64,000 bases of DNA, from assembly GCA_964019415.1 (NCBI GenBank), contig OZ025887.1:4144381-4208380 (forward strand), given 5' to 3'. The notes below the pieces were generated by a model, which ran no database searches, was not told the DNA's origin, and worked only from the letters and a program-made list of their open reading frames with translations. This document shows positions 57,770-64,000 of this stretch, in pieces. Position numbers and translations under genes: made by a program. The stretch is from Ianthella basta (taxonomy: Eukaryota; Porifera; Demospongiae; Verongiida; Ianthellidae). Every line of letters starts with the position of its first letter. Position 1 is the stretch's first letter.

Positions 57770-60700
57770 CGCGCGTGTGCGTGTACGTGTTGACTATATA
57801 GGATAGCTGGGTGACAGTGACCCACTCAAGGTTAGCGTACAGGAGCCACTGGCAGATCCAGCATAACCTTTGCGGGGGCTCAGCTCCTTTATTAGTTATT
57901 GCACAATCACATGACATCATCAAAAATGGCTACCAGCAGCCAGAACCAAGAAAGGATTGAATTTAGATCCCTGTGAAGCCACACCAGACTCTATTATGTT
58001 TACACCATCTCCTCTAAAGTTATTAAGTCCTGCTGGATGTACGCCTGACAGCCCGTTTACACTAGCGGAATGGTTCCGTAACCGGTTATGAGAACGGTTC
58101 TATGGATCGGTTCTCATCAGTTCAGCCCCGTTTACACTACAGTAAGAACTGTTCTGGAACCGTTCCAGAACGGTTCCACGTGTAGTGTAAATGTAATATT
58201 AGAGCAATTTGATAAGAAAAATTCATATTTGGGCCAAGGGGGGGGGGGGGGGGGGCTCAAGCTCAACCCCCCCCCCCCCCTCCCCTGGATCCACTCACCC
58301 TTGGGGAAAACGTTCCAAACCTTGAGTATACCAATGAGGTTGTCAATATCACTGTTGATGCTCTCTGCCACTCCAGGGTACTGCATTGATGAAGAAAGAA
58401 GAACAGACCTTTAATACTTCACTCACTTGGGACTGCTAACAATTTGAAGCAAGGCATTGGGTTTAACAGGAAGGAAGGCAGACACACAGTGTTGCACTGC
58501 ACCTGTATCTTTACTGCCACTGCATGGTCTGAGTGGAGCACTGCACGATGGACCTGGCCAATGGAGGCAGCTGCAAAGGGCTTGCTCTCAAAGTGCTTGA
58601 ACTTTGCAGCCCAGTTCTCTCCCAACTCTTTCCTCATAACTAACTGTAATACAGAGAGAGAGAAGATACATCACATCACACAACGCGCATCTGAGCATGC
58701 TACAACACTCCCACCGGTCAGGAGGAGGGGCTTCACCGCCGCTTGGTGTTCATTGGCCAATAGGCTGTGCAAGCTATGTATGTATGGGCATGTCCATCTG
58801 TTGGTTGGGACCTGGGTCAGCCGTGGGCTTGTGGCAGGTTGGAACAGTTGCTGTAGGTAGATCGCTGTGATGTTGCTGATTTCGAGGAGGACCACAGGGG
58901 AGTTTCCTTGCAGTGGGCCACTGCGTTGCCTTGGTTGCTAATCATTTGCTTACAGTAGGTAGTACCACTCTGACAGAGCAGCACCATGCAGGGCTGGTAG
59001 CAGCTACTGGCCACTCTCTTGTGTAAACATGTACAACCACAAACTGTGTACAGCAGTAACATGGCAAATAACAAGGACAGGAAGATTCTGTGCGACAATA
59101 TGGCATTAACAAGGCTGGGAGTGTGCACTGGGATAACACTGATTAACAAGGAGCTAACGAGGAGGAACGACATAACATGACAAGACACCATATACAGTGA
59201 CTCACAATAACAGCAACAGGAAGACATGACAGGACATGATCTGTGTGACACTAAATATAAGGGTATTAGAACCATGTAACGTTAATGTTGTACATGAACC
59301 ATGTAACTGGACACGTTGGTATGTGTGTCCTGTGTACTCCTTTGTGTCCTTTCCCAGTCACCATGCCTATCAAATATAATTCCCCTAAAACCAATAACAT
59401 CAACAGAGACACCAACTGGTGTAGCAGGATGGCAGTCAGAGTGGTACTACCTACTGTAAGCAAATGATTAGCAACCAAGGCAACGCAGTGGCCCACTGCA
59501 AGGAAGCTCCCCTGTGGTCCTCCTCGAAATCAGTAACATCACAGCGATCTACCTACAGCAACTGTTCCAACCTGCCACAAGCCCACGGCTGACCCAGGTC
59601 CCAACCAACAGATGGACATGCCTATACATACATAGCTTGCACAGCCTATTGGCCAATGAACACCAAGCGGCGGTGAAGCCCCTCCTCCTACAGCTGTATG
59701 GGCATTGTTTATGCAGTGATATGCTGCTCCTGACCTCCATCTGCTGAGTTGGCATGAAGTCTGCTCCGCTGCGAACCCTCTCAAACGCTTCCTGCACCTC
59801 TGGAGGTATCAGTGTGTTGTCTGCACCAGCAGACACACCAGTAGAGAGATCATGGCTGCTCACGACTACACCATAGCATTGCACAACGCACCCTGCATAC
59901 ATGTGACACTCTGGAGACCTGACCACATACACTACACACACCTTGTATGCTGATCATCTGTCCAAGCTTCAGCGCAGCTCCACGAACACGGCACAAGGTG
60001 TCCACCAATCGTTCTAGGTTGGCTTGGGTCAAGAAGACATTTGATGAACCTGCAGCAAATGAGCCATCGCATGGCAGAAGAGGCAAAGCACAGTGGAAGG
60101 AAGAAAGGTGAAATCTCTGCAATACCACACAGCCAATGCTAAGCCACAGTGAGGCAGTGGGAGGGGTCAATGGGAGGGGTCAATGGGAGGGGTCAATGGG
60201 AGGGGTCAATGGGAGGTAGCTATCAAATACTACTTGCAGAGAAGCACCACCCACCCACATATAAGTGTATGGAAAGTGCAGTAGTCTTAGATGTGGTAAG
60301 AATGGAAATCTGCTGCTTAACACAATGCAAGGTGACCTTTTCTGAAACCTGTTACTGGGCAATCAGATAGATTTACTTCTTTTGTCTATTGATAATTGGC
60401 TTCTGGAATGAACTGGAAGTATGGTACTTTGGTGTAACTAGGAAATTGAGTGCACTTCATCAATGACTGCGCAGCTGGCGGAACTTGCGTGTATTGAGAG
60501 GACAGCGGTCCAACCACCAATTAGTGGGCTCTGAGAGAGATTGCCAAAAGGATTTTCATGCCACACGCGATAGCCCTGCTTCCAAAACTACATTAAGTTG
60601 CCTTAATGCAATGTCACTGCTTAAATTGTGGGTGACCTGGATTGCACTTATCCACAGGAGTATAGGCACAGCTGAGTAGGTGGGGGGAGGGGGGGCTTGC

Positions 60701-62556
60701 CACTTCTGAATAAATGGTCTTGCAAAAAACGCTCCCTTCAAGCGCTTCTGAATGTTCCATTGCAAACTGCTTCTGATAGGCTTTCTCAAACTATGAATGA
60801 GTACTTCCTTGAATATGAAACTACTTCATTTTATGCACATGTAGCTCCACTGCGGTTGGTTGTGTGGTAGATATGTTTCTTTGTGTCATATTCGTGCATG
60901 CACTGTGTTGTACGACATTGCTGCTGTGTTGGTCGGAGATGTCAGGGGAATCGTCCAAAACTTCAGTTACACAAACTGAACGGCCTGAGAAGCAATCCAA
61001 TGTTGAGCAGAACGCTCCTGCCGTAGTGGAACTCCAGCAGTGCAAGAGGCACCGAGAATCACCACACAGCCCGAAGCAGCTTTGATTCCAGATAATCTCC
61101 ATCAGCCAGTCCTACCATTCCCCGAGGACATTTGTTGCTCAACAAAGCCTTGTGGTACCACAAATATCCTTGACACTAACATTGCACGCAGTCTAACTCT
61201 TCCCAGTCACATGCATGATTTTTCACGCAAGCATCACGACAGTGGCAGTGCTCATGTGTGCCAATATGTATGCTAGTATAGTATACTGATAATGGTCGGT
61301 TATTCTGCAAAGGCGCACTTGTAGGTTACATGACAATACTCACACTGTATAGTGGTACACCCACCTTGGGACGGCCCAACAGACTGCCGAGCAATCTCTG
61401 CCACAGCGCCAGCACCCACTTTGGCAAACAAACCTACAGCACAAGAGGAGGTTGGTCAGCAGTCTAGCGTTGAAGGATAAACAAGCCAATTTGAAGTGCA
61501 CAATTTTGAAAATAGTGAGTTCACTTCTCCCTCCTCTTTTTGCTTCTACACAGTCACAAAAGCAACAGCAGTGCTGTATCCACTAATGGAATCACACTGA
61601 TCACATGCAGTGGACAACTCTTTTCACTACAGAGGACAAAGAAAGAACTGTGAGCAAGCTTTACAGTAGAATGGCTCCCACACTGCCCCCTTCTCCCCCA
61701 AGATATGTTAGTGTTGTGCCATCAATCGCATCAAAATGTGTAAATAATGGAATACGCAAATCTAATGTGCTCCCATCAGGACACTGCACCTGTCATAGTA
61801 CTTACAGAGAGGAAAAGATAAAAAGTTGGACTGGGCGCACTATCCGAAATAGACCTCAATGCAGGGACATCAAAACTAACCCTACCCCAAACCTAAATAT
61901 AATGGTGATGTCATTTGATGTCATATTGTCCATATTTGGTTATGGTCAAAATAATGCACCTGGCCCATTGAGGCCTTGATAAAAAGCCATAGAACCCTCC
62001 TCATCCATTGTACATGACAACCATATGAACATGTACCTCCAAATGCAGCCATCCTGCCCAGCCTCGATGCAGGCACCTTCCTCTCCTTTGCGATTGCTTT
62101 CCGGTTAGGTTTCCTCTTCTCGACCCCTCCTGCACTGGCACTCCCCACTGTTAGCTCAGCGTACAACATGCCAGTGCCAGTATGGAAGCCACGTCTCAGC
62201 AGGGCGCCAGGGGCTCTGCTACTGATGGTAGGGCGGGGAGCTGCTGCAACTAGTGTGTGGTAATCACGCTTCGGAGGTTCGGAGGGATGGCGAGCTCCAC
62301 TCTCTTCCCTCATGCTCTCATACATAAACGTTTGCGGGAGGTCCTCCTCGAAGGACATCTCATCGCTGCTATCGGCTCGTGGACAGTATCGCTCGCAGAA
62401 GACAGCAAGGAAAGGGGCTCTGTTTGATACGACCTTGGCCGACATAGAAGCACATTCTTGGGCCACTTTGGCGAGGCCTGACAGCATTCGAACGCCATCG
62501 TTCATCCAAGCCATGTCTCCGGCAATCCAATAGCCGTCTTGCAACAGCCGGGACAA
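55032..62556 (-). CDS. COQ8A: COQ8A/ADCK3-type atypical kinase of coenzyme Q biosynthesis, 591 aa
   Basis: Eleven exons: 62037-62556, 61365-61433, 59942-60049, 59735-59820, 58503-58643, 58299-58380, 57551-57644, 56569-56710, 56095-56268, 55796-55882 and 55032-55304 (1776 nt, phases match). UbiB/ADCK landmarks are the KxGQ-type helix ([11 protein letters not shown]), the alanine-rich loop in place of a glycine loop ([10 protein letters not shown]), the lysine in [21 protein letters not shown] (catalytic loop), [10 protein letters not shown] (metal-binding DFG) and the C-terminal [20 protein letters not shown]. These proteins are mitochondrial matrix ATPases or kinases needed for the CoQ synthome. 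The long N-terminal exon carries basic/serine regions and the conserved [11 protein letters not shown] segment. One intron uses a GC donor (56568-56567). Head-to-tail with PDSS1. Confidence 0.93.
55885..56002. repeat. (AC)n microsatellite serving as the tract before a COQ8 acceptor
   Basis: On the coding strand (GT)n runs directly into GTAG|ATCATCC, the acceptor of exon 55796-55882, in place of a polypyrimidine tract. A few CAGA interruptions are present at its exon-proximal end. Confidence 0.9.
56833..56871 (+). ncRNA. Hammerhead-like motif, copy 5
   Basis: Plus strand: GCC, CUGAAGA, A, GACCAGA-GCA-UCUGGUC, GAAACGUC, GGC. Helix II has seven perfect pairs and helix I GCC/GGC. It lies in a COQ8 intron. 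Confidence 0.45.
57370..57478. repeat. (GT)n microsatellite, COQ8 intron
   Basis: A GT array with GCGTGC interruptions near 57392. A smaller GT/GC mixed array lies at 57731-57780. Confidence 0.93.
58051..58191. mobile_element. Short inverted-repeat element(s) with GTTTACACTA ends
   Basis: GTTTACACTA occurs at 58055 and 58130, and TAGTGTAAA inverted at 58182. Between them are nested GAACGGTTC / GGAACCGTTCC palindromes. It looks like one and a half copies of a small MITE. Confidence 0.6.
58238..58280. repeat. G18 run facing a C14 run, able to fold back
   Basis: G18 at 58238-58255, an 11-nt spacer, then C14 at 58267-58280, 18 bp from COQ8 exon 6. Confidence 0.9.
58720..59689. mobile_element. 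970-bp element with near-identical 255-bp inverted repeats in a COQ8 intron
   Basis: Arms 58720-58974 and 59435-59689 are inverted copies with only a handful of differences. The 460-bp centre has no recognised coding sequence. It fills most of the intron between exons 59735-59820 and 58503-58643. No clear target duplication was found. It is either a TIR/fold-back transposon or a recent inverted duplication. Confidence 0.8.
60159..60216. repeat. Tandem repeat, 13-bp unit GGGAGGGGTCAAT
   Basis: About four and a half perfect copies in a COQ8 intron. The G-runs could form a quadruplex. Confidence 0.9.
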
Positions 62557-62678
62557 CCCTGTAATTAGGCGAGCAGCGAGGGCGTGGCCTAGGCCTTGGG
62601 CGTGTCGGGCTGGCGTTAGACCAATAGGATTGGAACATGTAATGTTCCAAGGTAAACTCTTTGGTGCTTCTGGAAAAG
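62557..62678. promoter_or_regulatory. Divergent promoter COQ8 / DnaJ, 122 bp
   Basis: CCAAT at 62621-62625 and inverted ATTGG at 62629-62633 give one CCAAT box for each direction. A palindrome TTGGAACAT-GTA-ATGTTCCAA lies at 62631-62651 and resembles paired GAA/TTC heat-shock-type half sites. Function is inferred. Confidence 0.65.
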
Positions 62679-63758
62679 ATGAGAATGAAGGGGTTTGGTG
62701 TAGTTTTTTTACTCAGCGTTGTCCTCCTAGCCTTTTTCTTTGTCAAGGCTGAGGTATCTGAGGAGAAAGATTACTATAAAATTCTGGGAGTATCCAGGAA
62801 AGCCACAGAAAAAGAAATCAAGAAGGCTTTCAGGAAACTGGCTGTAAAGTATCATCCAGACAAGAACAAGGATCCAGATGCAGAGAAGCAGTTTGTAAAG
62901 ATTGCTGAAGGTTCATGCAAGTGCATGGATTGTCAGAGTGTATCAGATTCTGTGGTGTATATGACATATACATGCATACGCACAGCACACACACACAGTC
63001 TGATGTAGTACATGTGCATACCTTGTACTATAAATATGCAAGACCACCTTGTGGTACTCCACACATGTATGCTACCCTGCAAACCTCTGAGGGCTCTGCA
63101 TTATACAGTTGAGAATTCTTCACAGAAATGGCTAGCCAAGAATTTGATTTCCCTGTCATTAGCTAGCTAGATGGTTGTGAAATTGCTTAATACACATTTT
63201 ATATCAAGCTCTGAGTTCTTGCCTCAATTACTTCTGTTGCTGCCTCCTTCCATTCTGTAGCATATGAAGTCCTGTCAGATAGTGATAAACGTAGACAGTA
63301 TGACATGTTTGGTAGTCATGGTGACTCTGGTGGAGGTGGGGGTGGGGGATTCCCCAATTTCCACTCTTCGTTTGATTATGATACTTTCTTTGGCCGCAAC
63401 AGACAAGGATCAGGTAGGAGGTCCAGTTCTGACCACACCTTCTCTTTCACATTTGATGACCTTTTTGATGGTAACCCCTTTGGTGGTGACGACTTTGATG
63501 GTGGTCCCTTTGGTGGTGGTCCCTTTGGTGGTGGTCCCTTTGGTGGTGGTCCTTTTGGTGGTGGTCCCTTTGGTGGTGGTCCCTTTAGTAACTTCTTCAG
63601 TGATGGCTATGATGATGATTATGATGATGAGCCAGATGACTTTTATGGCTTCCGAGGGCGTGGTAATATGCATCGTGATGTGTATGAAAACGAAGCGCCG
63701 TTTGGTGATTTTGGAGACATACATTACAGGCAATCATCGCAATCCTTCCGTGGCTCAG
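62679..63758 (+). CDS. ER-type DnaJ (ERdj/DNAJB9-like), 5' two exons; gene runs on
   Basis: Exons 62679-62910 and 63261-63758 join in phase 1. The Met at 62679 opens a signal peptide ([20 protein letters not shown], then VKA). The J domain [20 protein letters not shown] follows, with the HPD motif in YHPDKNKD and [18 protein letters not shown]. Then come G/F-rich sequence and a GGPFGGG tandem repeat (63487-63590). DnaJ proteins of this class stimulate BiP in the ER lumen during unfolded-protein stress. The last visible donor is SG|GTGAGT at 63759, so at least one more exon lies beyond 64000. DNAJB9 is the closest type remembered, but other single-domain ER J-proteins are possible. Confidence 0.85.
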
Positions 63759-64000
63759 GTGAGTGCACAAGACTGTCCAGGGGGGGGGGGGGGGGGGGCA
63801 GGGGTACGTAATTGCAGTAGCACAGCTATGCTGGAGTCTAGCCCGGCTTGCTTGTCAGCATACGTTGACTGTAGCTGTGAGCGGCACTAACAGCACTGTT
63901 CCTTTGGCCTTTTTGCTGCCATACTAAGGAACAATCGTGCAGTCCAATATGCTAGACCCTCTCTACCCTGTAAGGTACAGGAAACATGCTATATATAGAT

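Overview
This is a gene-rich window of an animal nuclear genome. The genes have GT-AG introns with consistent phase, mostly short intergenic gaps, long (AC)n/(GT)n microsatellites, many short transposons and metazoan gene families (SLC22, TECPR2, LRRK, PDSS1, COQ8, CARD-NACHT-LRR receptors, collagen/fibrinogen-like secreted proteins). Compact spacing, an invertebrate-type NLR and the collagen plus fibrinogen-like proteins suggest an early-branching animal, most likely a sponge. That placement is inference, not proof.

Layout, left to right. 1-9077 (minus): a partial SLC22-type transporter gene and a complete second one, the latter carrying a LINE inside an AC repeat. 9994-14119 (plus): two tandem collagen/fibrinogen-like genes, the first a pseudogene. 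15616-30790 (plus): one very large NLR-type gene. Its phase-consistent exons predict a membrane anchor, about 700 residues of Q-G-Q-Q repeats, a CARD, a NACHT NTPase and leucine-rich repeats (about 1931 aa). 31698-36045 (minus): an SLC22 exon relic and a third, intact SLC22 gene. 36133-41522 (minus): a TECPR2-type autophagy adaptor ending in a LIR-like WEVL. 41698-50652 (plus): an LRRK-family ankyrin-LRR-ROC-COR-kinase-WD40 protein with a PB1-like tail. 51094-54913 (minus): PDSS1 (COQ1). 55032-62556 (minus): COQ8/ADCK3. 62679 to past the window end (plus): an ER-type DnaJ.

Functional themes. COQ8 and PDSS1 both serve coenzyme Q synthesis and lie head-to-tail with only 118 bp between the COQ8 stop and the PDSS1 start. 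TECPR2 and LRRK are divergent over 175 bp, and COQ8 and the DnaJ gene are divergent over 122 bp with CCAAT-type sites.

Mobile DNA. A family of MITE-like elements starts with TAGTCTCG and makes 9-bp target duplications; one 836-bp member carries foreign-looking coding sequence. LINE remnants sit inside AC microsatellites, and an SLC22 paralogue preserves the empty site. Five copies of a hammerhead-ribozyme-like motif show compensating changes in stem I. The best candidates for something new are the membrane-anchored Q-repeat CARD-NACHT-LRR gene, the COQ8-PDSS1 pair and the hammerhead-like motifs.

Exon ends were placed by hand from splice signals, reading-frame phase and paralogue comparison. 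No database search was run.
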